A DNA stretch of 64,000 bases from Angustibacter sp. Root456 (GCF_001426435.1 NZ_LMER01000001.1:258752-322751); one strand, 5' to 3'. Counted from the stretch's first letter, positions 17,947 through 28,219 are shown. Translations and numbers: made by a program. Notes: generated by a model not told the origin, from the letters alone.

Positions 17947-20900
17947 GTGTCGCAGGAGTCCGCGAGCAGCGACCCGATGGCGGCCTTCGGGCCGAACGAA
18001 TGGTTGGTGGACGAGCTCTACCAGCAGTACCTGAAGGACCGGTCGTCGGTCGACCGCGCCTGGTGGGAGTTCTTCGAGGACTACAGCCCCGCTGACGGCG
18101 CGACGCCCAACGGCCAGGGTGAGGCCGCGACCGCGCAGGCCACGACGCCGGCCGCATCCCCCCAGCCCGCCGCAGCGCCTCAGCCGCCCGCTGCTGCTCC
18201 CGCACCCGCCGCAGCGCCGGCTCCCGCACCGGCTCCCGCACCGGCGCCCGCGCCCGCCGCAGCACCGGCTCCCGCACCGGCTCCCACACCGGCTCCCGCA
18301 CCGCAGGCCGTCCCCCAGCCGTCGTCCGAGCAGCGCGCCGACGGCGTCACCGCGCAGCGTGCCCAGCGCACCCCCTCACCCGCTCGGCCCGCGCCGTCGC
18401 CGGCTCCCGCCTCGAGCACCGACACCGACGTGACCACGCTGCGAGGTGCGTCAGCGCGCGTCGTCACGAACATGGAGGCCAGCCTCCAGGTGCCCACCGC
18501 CACGTCGGTGCGCGCCATCCCCGCCAAGCTGCTGATCGACAACCGCATCGTCATCAACAGCCACCTCAAGCGCAGCCGGGGCGGCAAGGTCTCGTTCACC
18601 CACATCATCGGCTACGCCGTGGTGAAGGCGCTCGGCGCGATGCCGGAGATGAACCACAGCTACACCGAGCGCGACGGCAAGCCGGCGCTCGCGCAGCCCG
18701 CGCACGTCAACCTCGGCCTGGCCATCGACCTCGCCAAGCCCGACGGCACCCGCCAGCTGCTCGTGCCGAGCATCAAGGGCGCCGAGACCATGGACTTCGC
18801 GCAGTTCTGGACCGCCTACGAGGACGTCGTCCGGCGCGCCCGCGCCCAGAAGCTCACGGCCGACGACTTCGCCGGTACCTCGATCAGCCTCACCAACCCG
18901 GGCACCATCGGCACCAACCACTCCGTGCCTCGCCTGATGAGCGGCCAGGGGACGATCATCGGCGTCGGCTCGCTGGACTACCCGGCCGAGTGGCAGGGCG
19001 CGAGCGAGGAGACGCTCAACCGCAGCGCGATCTCCAAGATCCTCACGCTGACCTCCACCTACGACCACCGCATCATCCAGGGTGCGCAGTCCGGTGACTT
19101 CCTGCGCCGCATCCACCAGCTGCTGCTGGGTGAGGACGGCTTCTACGACGAGATCTTCCGGTCGCTGCGGATCCCCTACGAGCCGATCCGCTGGATCCAG
19201 GACATCTCCGCCACCCACGACGACGACATCACCAAGACGGCGCGGGTGCAGGAGCTGATCCACGCCTACCGCGTGCGCGGCCACCTCATGGCCGACACCG
19301 ACCCGCTGGAGTACCGCCAGCGCCGCCACCCCGACCTCGACGTGATCACGCACGGGCTGAGCCTGTGGGACCTCGACCGCGAGTTCCCCACCGGCGGCTT
19401 CGGCGGCAAGCCGTTCATGAAGCTGCGCCACATCCTCGGCGTGCTGCGCGACTCCTACTGCCGCACGGTCGGCGTCGAGTACATGCACATCCAGGACCCC
19501 GAGCAGCGGGCCTGGATCCAGAGCAAGATCGAGCGCCCGTACGCCAAGACCTCACCGGACGAGCAGCTGCGGATCCTGCGCCGGCTCAACGCGGCCGAGG
19601 CCTTCGAGACGTTCCTGCAGACCAAGTACGTCGGGCAGAAGCGGTTCAGCCTCGAAGGTGGCGAGTCGGTGATCGCCCTGCTCGACCGCGTGCTGTCGCG
19701 GGCCGCGAACGACGGGCTCGACGAGGTCTGCATCGGCATGCCGCACCGCGGCCGGCTCAACGTGCTCGCGAACATCGCCGGCAAGTCGTACGCGCAGATC
19801 TTCCGCGAGTTCGAGGGCACGCAGGACCCCCGCAGCGTGCAGGGTTCCGGCGACGTGAAGTACCACCTCGGCACCGAGGGCAAGTTCACGTCCGAGGAGG
19901 GTGCCCCCACCAAGGTGTACCTCGCCGCCAACCCCAGCCACCTCGAGGCCGTCAACCCGGTGCTCGAGGGCATCGTGCGGGCCAAGCAGGACCGCCTCGA
20001 CCTCGGCGGGGAGTCGTTCACCGTGCTGCCCGTGCTGCTGCACGGCGACGCGGCGTTCGCCGGCCAGGGTGTCGTGGCCGAGACCCTCAACCTCTCGCAG
20101 CTGCGCGGCTACCGCACCGGCGGCACGATCCACGTCGTCATCAACAACCAGGTGGGCTTCACCACCGCGCCGTCGTCGTCGCGCTCGTCGTTCTACTCCA
20201 CCGACGTCGCGCGCATGATCCAGGCGCCGATCTTCCACGTGAACGGCGACGACCCGGAGGCGTGCGTGCGCGTCGCCGAGCTCGCGTTCGAGTTCCGCCA
20301 GGAGTTCGGCAAGGACGTCGTCATCGACATGGTCTGCTACCGCCGTCGTGGTCACAACGAGGGCGACGACCCGTCGATGACCCAGCCGCTCATGTACCGG
20401 CTGATCGAGAACAAGCGCAGTGTCCGCAAGCTCTACACCGAGTCGCTCATCGGCCGCGGGGACATCACGGTCGAGGAGGCCGAGGCCGCGCTGCGCGACT
20501 ACCAGCAGCAGCTCGAGCGCGTCTTCACCGAGACCCGTGAGGCGTCCCGGCCAGCGGCGGCGTCGTCCGAGCCGGCCGGGCTCGAGCGTCCGCAGGCGCA
20601 GGTCGACGACGAGGTCTACAGCGTCTCGCGCCCCTCGGCCATCAGCACCGAGGTGCTGCACCGCATCGGCGACGCGTTCAGTGAGATCCCTGAGGGCTTC
20701 GAGGTGCACCCCAAGCTGCAGCAGCTGCTGAAGCGCCGCACCCAGATGACCCGTGAGGGCGGCATCGACTGGGCCATGGGCGAGCTCATCGCCTTCGGGT
20801 CGCTGCTCATGGAGCAGACCCCCGTGCGCCTGGCCGGCCAGGACTCGCGCCGTGGCACGTTCGTGCAGCGCCACTCGGTGCTCATCGACAAGCACACGGC

Positions 20901-21783
20901 CGAGGAGTGGACGCCGCTGCTGTACCTCACCGACGAGCAGGCGCGCTTCTGGGTCTACGACTCGCTGCTGTCGGAGTACGCCGCGATGGGGTTCGAGTAC
21001 GGCTACTCGGTCGAGCGGCCGGACGCGCTGGTGCTGTGGGAGGCGCAGTTCGGCGACTTCGTCAACGGCGCGCAGACCATCATCGACGAGTTCATCTCCT
21101 CGTCGGAGCAGAAGTGGGGCCAGCACTCGTCCGTCGTGCTGCTGCTGCCGCACGGCTACGAGGGTCAGGGCCCCGACCACTCCTCCGCCCGCATCGAGCG
21201 CTTCCTGCAGATGTGCGCCGAGGACAACATGACCGTCGCGATGCCCAGCACCCCGGCGTCCTACTTCCACCTGCTGCGCCGCCAGGCGTACGCACGGCCC
21301 CGGCGCCCGCTGGTCGTCTTCACGCCGAAGTCGATGCTGCGGCTCAAGGCCGCGGTGAGCGCGCCGGAGGACTTCACGAACGGCCACTTCCTGCCGGTGA
21401 TCGGCGACGCCGCCGCCGACGCCTCGCGCGTCGACCGCGTCGTCCTGTGCTCGGGCAAGATCTACTGGGACCTCGTGGCCGAGCGCACCGCTCGCAATGA
21501 CGACCGGACGGCGATCGTCCGCGTCGAGCAGCTCGCGCCGCTGCCCATCGACGAGATCCTCGCCGAGCTCGCGAAGTACCCCGAGGCCGAGCTCGTGTGG
21601 ACCCAGCAGGAGCCCGCCAACATGGGGCCGTGGCCGCACGTCGCGCTGCACCTGCCCGAGCACCTCGGGGGCCGGGCGCTGCACCGCGCCTCGCGCAAGG
21701 CGTCCGCGTCGCCCGCGAGCGGGTCGTCGAAGCGGCACGAGGCCGAGCAGGCCGCCCTGCTCGAGCAGGCGCTCGGTCGGTAG
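17947..21783 (+). CDS. kgd: multifunctional 2-oxoglutarate decarboxylase / dehydrogenase E1-E2-type fusion
   Basis: A 1278-residue TCA-cycle enzyme of the actinobacterial Kgd (SucA) type. Residues 1-40 form the E1 N-terminal segment ([16 protein letters not shown]). Residues about 50-155 are an Ala/Pro-rich flexible linker. An E2-like succinyltransferase domain follows (about 160-400, with [15 protein letters not shown]), then the thiamine-diphosphate E1 domain ([38 protein letters not shown]) and a transketolase-like C-terminal half. No lipoyl domain is present, as expected for this fusion, which works with a separate E2 and E3. The GTG start has GGAAGAGG about 11 nt upstream. A TAGCCT -10-like box lies near 17852. 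Confidence 0.97.
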   Translation: MSQESASSDPMAAFGPNEWLVDELYQQYLKDRSSVDRAWWEFFEDYSPADGATPNGQGEAATAQATTPAASPQPAAAPQPPAAAPAPAAAPAPAPAPAPAPAPAAAPAPAPAPTPAPAPQAVPQPSSEQRADGVTAQRAQRTPSPARPAPSPAPASSTDTDVTTLRGASARVVTNMEASLQVPTATSVRAIPAKLLIDNRIVINSHLKRSRGGKVSFTHIIGYAVVKALGAMPEMNHSYTERDGKPALAQPAHVNLGLAIDLAKPDGTRQLLVPSIKGAETMDFAQFWTAYEDVVRRARAQKLTADDFAGTSISLTNPGTIGTNHSVPRLMSGQGTIIGVGSLDYPAEWQGASEETLNRSAISKILTLTSTYDHRIIQGAQSGDFLRRIHQLLLGEDGFYDEIFRSLRIPYEPIRWIQDISATHDDDITKTARVQELIHAYRVRGHLMADTDPLEYRQRRHPDLDVITHGLSLWDLDREFPTGGFGGKPFMKLRHILGVLRDSYCRTVGVEYMHIQDPEQRAWIQSKIERPYAKTSPDEQLRILRRLNAAEAFETFLQTKYVGQKRFSLEGGESVIALLDRVLSRAANDGLDEVCIGMPHRGRLNVLANIAGKSYAQIFREFEGTQDPRSVQGSGDVKYHLGTEGKFTSEEGAPTKVYLAANPSHLEAVNPVLEGIVRAKQDRLDLGGESFTVLPVLLHGDAAFAGQGVVAETLNLSQLRGYRTGGTIHVVINNQVGFTTAPSSSRSSFYSTDVARMIQAPIFHVNGDDPEACVRVAELAFEFRQEFGKDVVIDMVCYRRRGHNEGDDPSMTQPLMYRLIENKRSVRKLYTESLIGRGDITVEEAEAALRDYQQQLERVFTETREASRPAAASSEPAGLERPQAQVDDEVYSVSRPSAISTEVLHRIGDAFSEIPEGFEVHPKLQQLLKRRTQMTREGGIDWAMGELIAFGSLLMEQTPVRLAGQDSRRGTFVQRHSVLIDKHTAEEWTPLLYLTDEQARFWVYDSLLSEYAAMGFEYGYSVERPDALVLWEAQFGDFVNGAQTIIDEFISSSEQKWGQHSSVVLLLPHGYEGQGPDHSSARIERFLQMCAEDNMTVAMPSTPASYFHLLRRQAYARPRRPLVVFTPKSMLRLKAAVSAPEDFTNGHFLPVIGDAAADASRVDRVVLCSGKIYWDLVAERTARNDDRTAIVRVEQLAPLPIDEILAELAKYPEAELVWTQQEPANMGPWPHVALHLPEHLGGRALHRASRKASASPASGSSKRHEAEQAALLEQALGR
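18160..18310 (+). repeat. Ala-Pro linker-coding low-complexity repeat in kgd
   Basis: Imperfect repeats of CCGGCTCCCGCA-type units encode alternating Ala and Pro between the E1 N-terminal segment and the E2-like domain. This is a flexible, swinging-arm-like linker; length variation between strains is expected. Confidence 0.85.
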
Positions 21784-21789
21784 CCCGCG

Positions 21790-21969
21790 ATGTACTTCAC
21801 CGACCGCGGGATCGAGGAGCTCGAGCAGCGTCGGGGCGACGAGCAGGTCTCCCTGACGTGGGTGTCCGAGCGGCTGCAGGAGTTCGTCGACCTCCACCCC
21901 GAGTTCGAGACGCCCGTCGAGCGGCTCGCCACCTGGCTGGCTCGCCTCGACGACGACGAGGACGAGTGA
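21790..21969 (+). CDS. DUF6104 family small protein
   Basis: A 59-residue acidic protein: it opens MYFTDRGIEELEQRRGDEQ, continues with a WVSERLQEFVDLHPEFETP segment and ends in a run of Asp/Glu (DDDEDE). It matches the DUF6104 group of short actinobacterial proteins, which are commonly encoded directly after kgd. The ATG is 6 nt after the kgd stop. Function is unknown; position suggests a link to the oxoglutarate complex, which is inference only. Confidence 0.82.
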   Translation: MYFTDRGIEELEQRRGDEQVSLTWVSERLQEFVDLHPEFETPVERLATWLARLDDDEDE

Positions 21970-21973
21970 CCTC

Positions 21974-22588
21974 GTGAGCGACCCGGACGTCGCACGCCGC
22001 GACGTGCGCCTGTGCATCGTCGGTGACTCCTACGTCACTGGCTACGGCGATCCCAAGGCGCTCGGCTGGGTGGGTCGCGTCGTCGCCCGCACGCCGCAGG
22101 ACGACCTGGACCTGACCGTCCACCAGCTCGGCGTCCGGGGCGACTCGACGGCCGGCGTCCTCGAGAGGTGGCGCGCGGAGACCGGCCGCCGCTGGTTCGA
22201 CGGCGCCGACAACCGGCTGGTCATCGCGGTCGGTGCGAACGACATCGGGCAGGGCATCTCCCTGGCCCGCACCCGGCTCAACCTCGCCAACGTCGTCGAC
22301 GAGGCGGCAGCCGACGGGCTGCAGCCCTTCGTCGTCGGGCCCGCTCCCTGGCTCGACCCGGCCGACAACGAGCGGTTGCGCGCCGTCGTGGACGCCGAGC
22401 GCGACGTCTGCGAGCGCCGCGGCGTGCCCTTCGTCGACTGCTTCACGCCCCTGCTCTCCCACGAGCAGTGGTTCGCCGACCTCGGTGCCGGCGACGGCAT
22501 GCACCCGGGCCAGGCAGGCTACGGCCTGCTCGCCTGGCTCGTGCTGCACTGCGGGTGGCCGCAGTGGCTCGGTCTCGACCCCCGCTGA
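21974..22588 (+). CDS. SGNH/GDSL-type hydrolase
   Basis: A 204-residue cytoplasmic esterase/lipase-like protein with the SGNH blocks: catalytic Ser in VGDSYVTGYGDP (block I), Asn in AVGANDIG (block III) and the Asp/His pair in GDGMHPGQAGYG (block V). It starts with GTG 4 nt after the DUF6104 stop and so belongs to the kgd transcription unit. Its substrate cannot be predicted. Confidence 0.9.
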   Translation: MSDPDVARRDVRLCIVGDSYVTGYGDPKALGWVGRVVARTPQDDLDLTVHQLGVRGDSTAGVLERWRAETGRRWFDGADNRLVIAVGANDIGQGISLARTRLNLANVVDEAAADGLQPFVVGPAPWLDPADNERLRAVVDAERDVCERRGVPFVDCFTPLLSHEQWFADLGAGDGMHPGQAGYGLLAWLVLHCGWPQWLGLDPR

Positions 22589-22646
22589 CCCCCTGCCCTG
22601 CTCCCTCCCGGCCCGTCCGCCAACCCCTCCCCAACCCGTCCCCCGG

Positions 22647-22697
22647 CGTGATCATGCACGCCAGCGCAGCCTCGGTGCGCGGACGTGCATGATCACG
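22647..22697. repeat. palindromic intergenic repeat (TGATCATGCACG family), compact copy
   Basis: CGTGATCATGCACGCCAGCG (22647-22666) faces an inverted near-copy ending at 22697 with about 6 nt between arms. Together they make a 51-bp imperfect hairpin just after the SGNH gene, where it could end transcription. The same unit recurs at 50659-50877. Confidence 0.85.
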
Positions 22698-22718
22698 GCC
22701 GGTGAGAGCGGAGAAGGG

Positions 22719-22772
22719 TTGACGACTCTCGCAACTCGCGATATATCTTGTTCACCACAGACGCGATATATC
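22719..22772 (+). promoter_or_regulatory. promoter of the DUF4097-padR operon with overlapping PadR-like operators
   Basis: TTGACG (22719-22724), a 17-nt spacer and TATATC (22742-22747) form a near-consensus promoter. The 11-mer CGCGATATATC occurs twice, at 22737-22747 over the -10 box and at 22762-22772 near the predicted start site, 25 bp apart. The second copy is flanked by the inverted pair GTTCAC/GTGAAC (22750-22755 and 22773-22778). The A/T-rich half-sites stand out against the surrounding GC and are where a PadR repressor, encoded in the same operon, would bind. Confidence 0.72.
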
Positions 22773-22788
22773 GTGAACGGAGCTGGAG

Positions 22789-23628
22789 ATGAGCGAGAGC
22801 TGGCAGGTCGACGGACCCCGCATCCTGGAGGTCGGCGGCGAGAGCGAGCCGGTGCGCGAGCTGCGCGTCGGCCTGGTGGCCGGGCGCGTCGACGTCGTCG
22901 CGCACCCCGCGGACGCCCAGGACGCCGAGGAAGCAGCCACGGCGCGGCTCGAGGTCACCGACGTCAAGGGCCGCCCGCTGGAGGTCACCTGGGACGGCGG
23001 CGTGCTGACGGTGCAGCACCCGAAGGTCACGTGGGACGGCCTGCTGGAGTCGATCAAGGCGATGGCCCGCCGCGACGACCGCGCCGAGATCAGCGTGGCC
23101 GTGCCGGCCGGCACCCGGGTGCGCGTGTCGACCGTCTCGGCCGACGGTCTGATCGCCGGCCTGCGGCAGGGCGCCACGGTGCGCACGGTGAGCGGCGAGC
23201 TGGCCGTCGACGACGTCCACGGGGACGTCGCCGCACGCACGATCTCCGGCCGCATCGACGTGCGTGACCTGCACGGCTCGCTCAGCGGCGAGTCGGTGAG
23301 CGGGTCGATCGTCGTGCAGGCGGCCGAGCTGCCACGTCTGGACGTCAAGACGGTGTCGGGCGAGCTGGTCGTCGACCTGCACACGGCCCCCAGCCGGGTC
23401 GACATGAAGAGCGTGTCGGGCGACCTCGTGGTGCGGATCCCCGGCGACAGCGGCTTCCGGCTCGACGCGCGCAGCGTCTCGGGCCAGATCGTCGCCGACG
23501 GCCGGCGCATCGGCGCCGGACGCCCCGGCCCGCCGCAGGGCGAGATCCGCGACGGCGACGAGTCGGTGCGCGTGTCGGCGACCTCCGTGAGCGGCGACGT
23601 CACGCTGCTGCGCAAGGACGCGTCGTGA
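22789..23628 (+). CDS. DUF4097 beta-strand-repeat protein
   Basis: A 279-residue protein with a right-handed beta-helix-like repeat. Motifs of the type TVSGELAVDDVHGDV, TISGRIDVRDLHGSL, SVSGSIVV, TVSGELVVDLH, SVSGDLVVRIP and SVSGQIVAD recur roughly every 20 residues from about residue 110. There is no signal peptide. Members of DUF4097 are often paired with PadR regulators, as here (4-bp overlap), but the biochemical role is not known. A GGAG ribosome-binding site precedes the ATG. Confidence 0.9.
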   Translation: MSESWQVDGPRILEVGGESEPVRELRVGLVAGRVDVVAHPADAQDAEEAATARLEVTDVKGRPLEVTWDGGVLTVQHPKVTWDGLLESIKAMARRDDRAEISVAVPAGTRVRVSTVSADGLIAGLRQGATVRTVSGELAVDDVHGDVAARTISGRIDVRDLHGSLSGESVSGSIVVQAAELPRLDVKTVSGELVVDLHTAPSRVDMKSVSGDLVVRIPGDSGFRLDARSVSGQIVADGRRIGAGRPGPPQGEIRDGDESVRVSATSVSGDVTLLRKDAS

Positions 23629-24236
23629 GCCCTATCTTCGCCCACGGCCAGCTGCGCCTGTACCTGCTGACCGCGCTGGCCGACGGCCCGAAGCACGGCT
23701 ACGAGATCATCCGCGACCTCGAGGAGCGCTTCGGCGGCCTCTACTCCCCCAGCGCCGGCACGATCTACCCCCGGCTGGCTCGCCTGGAGGACGAGGGGCT
23801 GGTGGTGCGCGAGGACGAGGGCCGCAAGGCCGTCTACCGCATCACCGACGCCGGGCGCGCCGAGCTGGACGCCCGGGCGGGCGACGTCGACGACCTGCGA
23901 GACGACCTCGAGCGCTCGGTGCGCCAGCTCGCCGAGCAGGTGCGCGCGCAGGTGCAGGGCGGCTCGAAGCAGCTGCGCGCTGAGCTGCTCGCCGCCGCCA
24001 AGACCGCTCGCCGCAGCGCCCACGACGAGCCGGCCGGAGAGCGGCCGCCGCAGGGTCGGCAGGGCCAGGTGGAGCGCGCCGTGGAGGAGCTGCGGCACGG
24101 CCTGCGTGCGGCGACCCGCCGCGAGTGGATCGACCAGGAGTCCGTCAACCAGATCGTCACCATCATCGACCGGGCGCGGGCCGACGTCATGGACGTCGTC
24201 AGCCGCGCCGTAGACCAGCACCGGAGGCAACCATGA
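23625..24236 (+). CDS. PadR family transcriptional regulator
   Basis: A 203-residue winged-helix repressor. The DNA-binding domain (LRLYLLTALADGPKHGYEIIRDLEERFGG ... GTIYPRLARLEDEGLV) is followed by a long basic/acidic helical C-terminal part that probably dimerises. It starts with GTG overlapping the DUF4097 stop by 4 bp. The repeated CGCGATATATC sites over its own operon's promoter make autorepression the likely mode. Confidence 0.92.
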   Translation: MSPIFAHGQLRLYLLTALADGPKHGYEIIRDLEERFGGLYSPSAGTIYPRLARLEDEGLVVREDEGRKAVYRITDAGRAELDARAGDVDDLRDDLERSVRQLAEQVRAQVQGGSKQLRAELLAAAKTARRSAHDEPAGERPPQGRQGQVERAVEELRHGLRAATRREWIDQESVNQIVTIIDRARADVMDVVSRAVDQHRRQP

Positions 24237-24349
24237 CCGTCCCCGTCAGCACCGAGCAGGTGCTCAGCTACGTCGCCCAGGAGCGCGTGCGCGCCACGGT
24301 GCGCCGCCGCCGTCCGAGCCCGCGCCTGCGTGGTGACCTCAGCGGGTGA
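24233..24349 (+). CDS. possible 38-residue basic protein, third gene of the padR operon
   Basis: The ATG overlaps the padR stop by 4 bp (ATGA), the same coupling used elsewhere in this operon. The product is short, with an N-terminal helix-like part (STEQVLSYVAQERVRATV) and an Arg-rich end (RRRRPSPRLRG). Its stop lies inside the 3' end of the convergent oxidoreductase gene. No family is recognised. It could be real and translationally coupled, or a chance frame. Confidence 0.4.
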   Translation: MTVPVSTEQVLSYVAQERVRATVRRRRPSPRLRGDLSG

Positions 24350-25304
24350 AGACGATCTTGCCGAAGACGTCCTCGTGCAGCATCCGCTCGAAGCCCTCTC
24401 GGGCGTCCTCGAGCGGCAGCACGTGGTCGATGAGCGGGCGGACGCCGGTCACCGCGCACAGCCGCATCAGCCGGTCCAGCTCATCGCGGGTGCCCATGGT
24501 GGAGCCCACGACGCTGAGCTGCAGGAAGAAGATGCGGGTGAGCTCGGCGGGCGGGGCGTCACCGCTCGTGGCGCCGCACGTGACGATCACGCCGCCGGGC
24601 CTGAGCGACTTCACCGAGTGCGACCACGTCGCCTTGCCGACCGTCTCCATGACGCCGTCGACGCGTTCGGGGAGCCGGGCGCCGGACTCGAAGGCCTGGT
24701 CGGCGCCGAGCTCGATCGCCTTGGCCCGCTTGGCCTCGTCGCGGCTGGTCACCCACATCCGGTAGCCGGCCGCGGAGCCCAGCGCCACGAGCGCCGTCGC
24801 CACGCCGCCGCCTGCCCCCTGCACGAGCACGGTCGAGCCCGGGGCCAGGCCTGAGCGGGTGAAGAGCATCCGGTACGCCGTCAGCCACGCCGTCGGCAGG
24901 CAGGCCGCCTCCTCGAACGACAGCTCCGCCGGCTTGGGCACGAGGTTGCGGCGCGGCACGACCACCTCGTCGGCGAAGGTGCCCTGGTAGCGCTCGCTCA
25001 GCAGGCTGCGGCGCGGGTCGAAGGTCTCGTCGCCGGTCCAGTCGGGGTCGCTCACGACGGCGTGCACGACCACCTCGCGTCCCTCGTCGTCGACGCCGGC
25101 TCCGTCGCACCCGAGGATCATGGGCAGCCGGTCGGCCGGAAGGCCGACACCGCGCAGGCTCCACAGGTCGTGGTGGTTCAGGCTCGCCGCCCGCAACCGC
25201 ACGCGCGCCCAGCCCTCGGGTACGTCCGGGGCGGGCCGGTCGCCGGTGCGGAGGGCGGCCAGCGGGTCGTCGGCGTGGGATTCGGCGGCGTAGACTGCGA
25301 ACAT
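24339..25304 (-). CDS. zinc-type alcohol dehydrogenase-like (MDR) oxidoreductase
   Basis: A 321-residue medium-chain dehydrogenase/reductase. The GroES-like domain contains NHHDLWSLRGVGLP and MILGCDGAGV; the nucleotide-binding domain has LVQGAGGGVATALVALG in place of the classical AAGGVG motif. The catalytic-zinc ligands and the structural-zinc cysteines are largely missing, which points to a quinone-oxidoreductase-like member. A TAGGGT box (25316-25311) lies 6 nt before the ATG, so the message is probably leaderless. It is divergent from the PhoD-like gene with an 18-bp gap between starts. Confidence 0.9.
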   Translation of the reverse strand: MFAVYAAESHADDPLAALRTGDRPAPDVPEGWARVRLRAASLNHHDLWSLRGVGLPADRLPMILGCDGAGVDDEGREVVVHAVVSDPDWTGDETFDPRRSLLSERYQGTFADEVVVPRRNLVPKPAELSFEEAACLPTAWLTAYRMLFTRSGLAPGSTVLVQGAGGGVATALVALGSAAGYRMWVTSRDEAKRAKAIELGADQAFESGARLPERVDGVMETVGKATWSHSVKSLRPGGVIVTCGATSGDAPPAELTRIFFLQLSVVGSTMGTRDELDRLMRLCAVTGVRPLIDHVLPLEDAREGFERMLHEDVFGKIVFTR

Positions 25305-25316
25305 GGTGCGACCCTA
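25291..25316. promoter_or_regulatory. overlapping divergent -10 boxes between MDR and PhoD-like genes
   Basis: TAGGGT on the minus strand (25316-25311) serves the MDR gene. TAGACT on the plus strand (25291-25296) lies inside the first codons of that gene and would start a short 5' leader before GTG 25323. The two start regions overlap, so transcription in the two directions may interfere. Confidence 0.5.
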
Positions 25317-25322
25317 GCCCCC

Positions 25323-27014
25323 GTGACCACTTGCGCCGACGGGCCCTCCGTCGTCGTCGGCCCGCTGCTGCGGCACGTCGGCGACACCACCGCGACCGTC
25401 TGGGTCGAGACCGACGCCCCGTGCGAGGTGGAGGTGCTGGGGCACCGCACCCGCACCTGGGACGTGCACGACCACCACTACGCGCTCGTGGTCGTGGAGG
25501 GTCTGGAGCCCGACACGCGCACGCCGTACGAGGTGCGCCTCGACGGGCGCCTGGCCTGGCCGGAGCCGGGTTCGCCCCACCCACCGAGCGTGATCCACAC
25601 CCTCGGGGACGACGACCGCCTGCGCCTGGCCTTCGGCTCGTGCCGGCGGGCCGCGCCGTTCGACCGCCGCACCCTGCGCTCGGTGGGCGCCGACGCGCTG
25701 GTGGCGCTGGCCCAGCGGATGATGGCCGGCGACGACGGCCACTGGCCGCACGCGCTGCTGCTCGCCGGCGACCAGGTCTACGCCGACGAGCCCTCCCCCG
25801 CGCTGAAGGAGCGGCTGCGCCACCTGCACGACCTCGGCGAACGCGTGCAGGACGGCGACGAGCGGCGCGAGCGCGGCTACCGCGACCCCGAGGTGCGCGA
25901 GGAGATCGTCGACTTCGAGGAGTACACCTGGCTCTACCACGAGTCGTGGCGCACACCGGCGGTGCGCTGGCTGCTGTCCACGCTGCCGACGGCGATGATC
26001 CTCGACGACCACGACCTGCGCGACGACTGGAACAGCTCGTGGTCGTGGCGGCAGGAGACGAGCGCCAAGCCGTGGTGGCGCGACCGGGTGGTGGGCGCGT
26101 TCTCGTCGTACTGGGTCTACCAGCACCTCGGCAACCTCTCACCGCGCGAGCTCGCGGACGACGCGCTCTACCGGCAGGTGCGCGAGGCGCCCGACGGCGC
26201 GGCACGCGCGCGGTTGCTGGCCGACTTCTCACTGCGTGCGGACTCCGAGCCCGACACCGCGCGCTGGAGCTTCGTGCGCGACTTCGGGCGCACACGGCTC
26301 GTGGTGCTCGACTCGCGCTGCTCGCGCCGCCTCGACCCCGACGACCGCGCGATGGTCGACGCCAAGGAGTGGGCGTGGTTCCAACAGGCCACCGAGGTGG
26401 ACGTCGACCACCTGCTCATCGGCACGTCGCTGCCCTTCCTGCTCGTCCACGGTGTGCACCACCTCGAGGGCTGGGACGAGGCCGTCGCGCAGGGTGCCTG
26501 GGGTGAGCCCGGTCGCCGCCTGGGCGAGCAGCTGCGCCGGGCGGTCGACCTCGAGCACTGGGCGGCGTTCCGGCGGTCGTTCGATGCGATGGTGGGGCTG
26601 GTGCAGTCGGTCGCCGGCCGTGACCGGCCGCCCGCCAGCGTGCTGTGGCTGTCGGGTGACGTGCACTGCTCCTACATCGCGACGGCCGAGGTAGAGGGCG
26701 TCGACGCCAACCGCACCGCGATGGTGCAGCTCACGATGTCGCCGTTCCGCAATCCGTTGGGGCCGTTCATCCGTCGAGCCAACCGCTGGCTCGACCGGCC
26801 GGCCGTCGCGGGCGCGCTCCACTGGTTGGCGCGGCGAGCCGGGGTGCGAGACCCCGGCATCCGCTGGGCCGTCGACGGCGGCCCGTGGTTCAGCAACGGT
26901 GTGATGACCGTCGACATCGCCGGACGCCGAGCCGCCGTCGAGGTGGAGCACGCTCACGTCGTGCAGGGCAGCCAGGTGCTCGACCGCACGCTCACCCGCA
27001 CGCTGACCCGCTAG
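25323..27014 (+). CDS. PhoD-like alkaline phosphatase D family metallophosphatase
   Basis: A 563-residue binuclear-metal phosphatase of the PhoD-like group. Metal-site motifs include [31 protein letters not shown] and [11 protein letters not shown], in family order. A short fibronectin-like N-terminal domain ([22 protein letters not shown]) precedes the catalytic domain. No signal peptide is seen, so it may be cytoplasmic or non-classically exported. GTG 25323 is the start; longer readings overlap the divergent gene. Its TAG stop overlaps the opposite TAG stop of the malic enzyme gene (CTAG). Confidence 0.9.
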   Translation: MTTCADGPSVVVGPLLRHVGDTTATVWVETDAPCEVEVLGHRTRTWDVHDHHYALVVVEGLEPDTRTPYEVRLDGRLAWPEPGSPHPPSVIHTLGDDDRLRLAFGSCRRAAPFDRRTLRSVGADALVALAQRMMAGDDGHWPHALLLAGDQVYADEPSPALKERLRHLHDLGERVQDGDERRERGYRDPEVREEIVDFEEYTWLYHESWRTPAVRWLLSTLPTAMILDDHDLRDDWNSSWSWRQETSAKPWWRDRVVGAFSSYWVYQHLGNLSPRELADDALYRQVREAPDGAARARLLADFSLRADSEPDTARWSFVRDFGRTRLVVLDSRCSRRLDPDDRAMVDAKEWAWFQQATEVDVDHLLIGTSLPFLLVHGVHHLEGWDEAVAQGAWGEPGRRLGEQLRRAVDLEHWAAFRRSFDAMVGLVQSVAGRDRPPASVLWLSGDVHCSYIATAEVEGVDANRTAMVQLTMSPFRNPLGPFIRRANRWLDRPAVAGALHWLARRAGVRDPGIRWAVDGGPWFSNGVMTVDIAGRRAAVEVEHAHVVQGSQVLDRTLTRTLTR

Positions 27015-28219
27015 GCGCGCGCGACACCCTCCCGCCGCGCCGCTGCGGCCACCGCCTCGGCGACGGCTGGCACGACCCGCTCGTCGAACACGCAGGGCAC
27101 GACCTCGCCCGGCGTGGGCTCCGCCACCAGCCCCGCGATCGCTTGTGCCGCAACGAGCTTCATGCCTTCCGTCACCGACGTGGCGCGGGCGTCGAGCGCC
27201 CCGCGGAAGATGCCGGGGAAGGCCAGCACGTTGTTGATCTGGTTCGGGTAGTCGCTGCGTCCGGTGGCGACGACGTCGGCGTAGCGGGCTGCGACGTCGG
27301 GATGCACCTCCGGGTCGGGGTTGGCGAGCCCGAAGATGATCGCTCGCGGGGCCATGCGCGCCAGAGCGTCCTCCGGCACCGTGCCACCGCTGACGCCGAT
27401 GTAGGCGTCGGCTCCGTCGAGGGCGTCGGCCAAGCCACCGGCGACGCCACGCAGGTTCGTGGTCGCGGCCAGCCTGCGCTTGTGCGCCGCCAGGTCGCTG
27501 CGACTGGGCTCGATGACGCCGCGGCTGTCGCAGACGACGACGTCACCCACACCGGCCCGCAGCAAGATCTTCGTCACGGCCACCCCGGCAGCGCCCGCCC
27601 CGCCCACGACGACGCGCAGGCCCTCGAGCGGCTTGGCCACGACGCTGGCGGCGTTCAGCAGCGCCGCCAGGGCCACCACCGCCGTCCCGTGCTGGTCGTC
27701 GTGGAACACGGGGATGGGGAGCCGCTCCTTGAGCCGCCGCTCGACCTCGAAGCAGCGCGGGGCCGAGATGTCCTCGAGGTTGATGCCCCCGAACGACGGC
27801 GCCAGGCGGGCGATGGTGTCGACCAGCTCGTCGACGTCCGTGGTGTCGAGGCAGACCGGCACGGCGTCGATCCCGGCGAAGTGCTTGAACAGCACCGCCT
27901 TCCCCTCCATCACCGGCAGCGCGGCGGCAGGTCCGATGTCACCCAGGCCGAGCACTGCCGTGCCGTCCGTGACGACCGCGACGGTGTTGGCGCGCGAGGT
28001 GTAGACGTCGGCCAGCTCCGGATCGAGCGCGATGGCGCGGGAGACCTCGGCGACGCCGGGCGTGTAGGCGAGCGAGAGCTCCGCGCGTCCGGTGAGCGGG
28101 GTGCGCGCGCGCACCTCGAGCTTGCCGCCGCGGTGGTACTCGAACACCGGCGAGGTCGGGTCGTGGCTGGGCGTGAGCGCGCCCGCGGCGGTGCGAGAAA
28201 GGGACAGTTCGGCGGACAT
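27011..28219 (-). CDS. NAD(P)-dependent malic enzyme
   Basis: Oxidative decarboxylation of malate to pyruvate, an anaplerotic step. The 402-residue short bacterial form has the malic N-terminal domain ([44 protein letters not shown]), the metal-site segment [11 protein letters not shown], the Rossmann motif [11 protein letters not shown] and the [10 protein letters not shown] region. GAGGTGA precedes the ATG. The 284-bp gap to the divergent amino-acid transporter must hold both promoters, but no clear boxes are seen there. Confidence 0.94.
   Translation of the reverse strand: MSAELSLSRTAAGALTPSHDPTSPVFEYHRGGKLEVRARTPLTGRAELSLAYTPGVAEVSRAIALDPELADVYTSRANTVAVVTDGTAVLGLGDIGPAAALPVMEGKAVLFKHFAGIDAVPVCLDTTDVDELVDTIARLAPSFGGINLEDISAPRCFEVERRLKERLPIPVFHDDQHGTAVVALAALLNAASVVAKPLEGLRVVVGGAGAAGVAVTKILLRAGVGDVVVCDSRGVIEPSRSDLAAHKRRLAATTNLRGVAGGLADALDGADAYIGVSGGTVPEDALARMAPRAIIFGLANPDPEVHPDVAARYADVVATGRSDYPNQINNVLAFPGIFRGALDARATSVTEGMKLVAAQAIAGLVAEPTPGEVVPCVFDERVVPAVAEAVAAAARREGVARA

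Noticed and set aside
19552-22017. 821-codon open frame antisense to kgd
   Set aside because: It mirrors the GC-rich third positions of kgd; its His/Leu/Arg-rich product has no domain, and Kgd on the plus strand is complete and intact.
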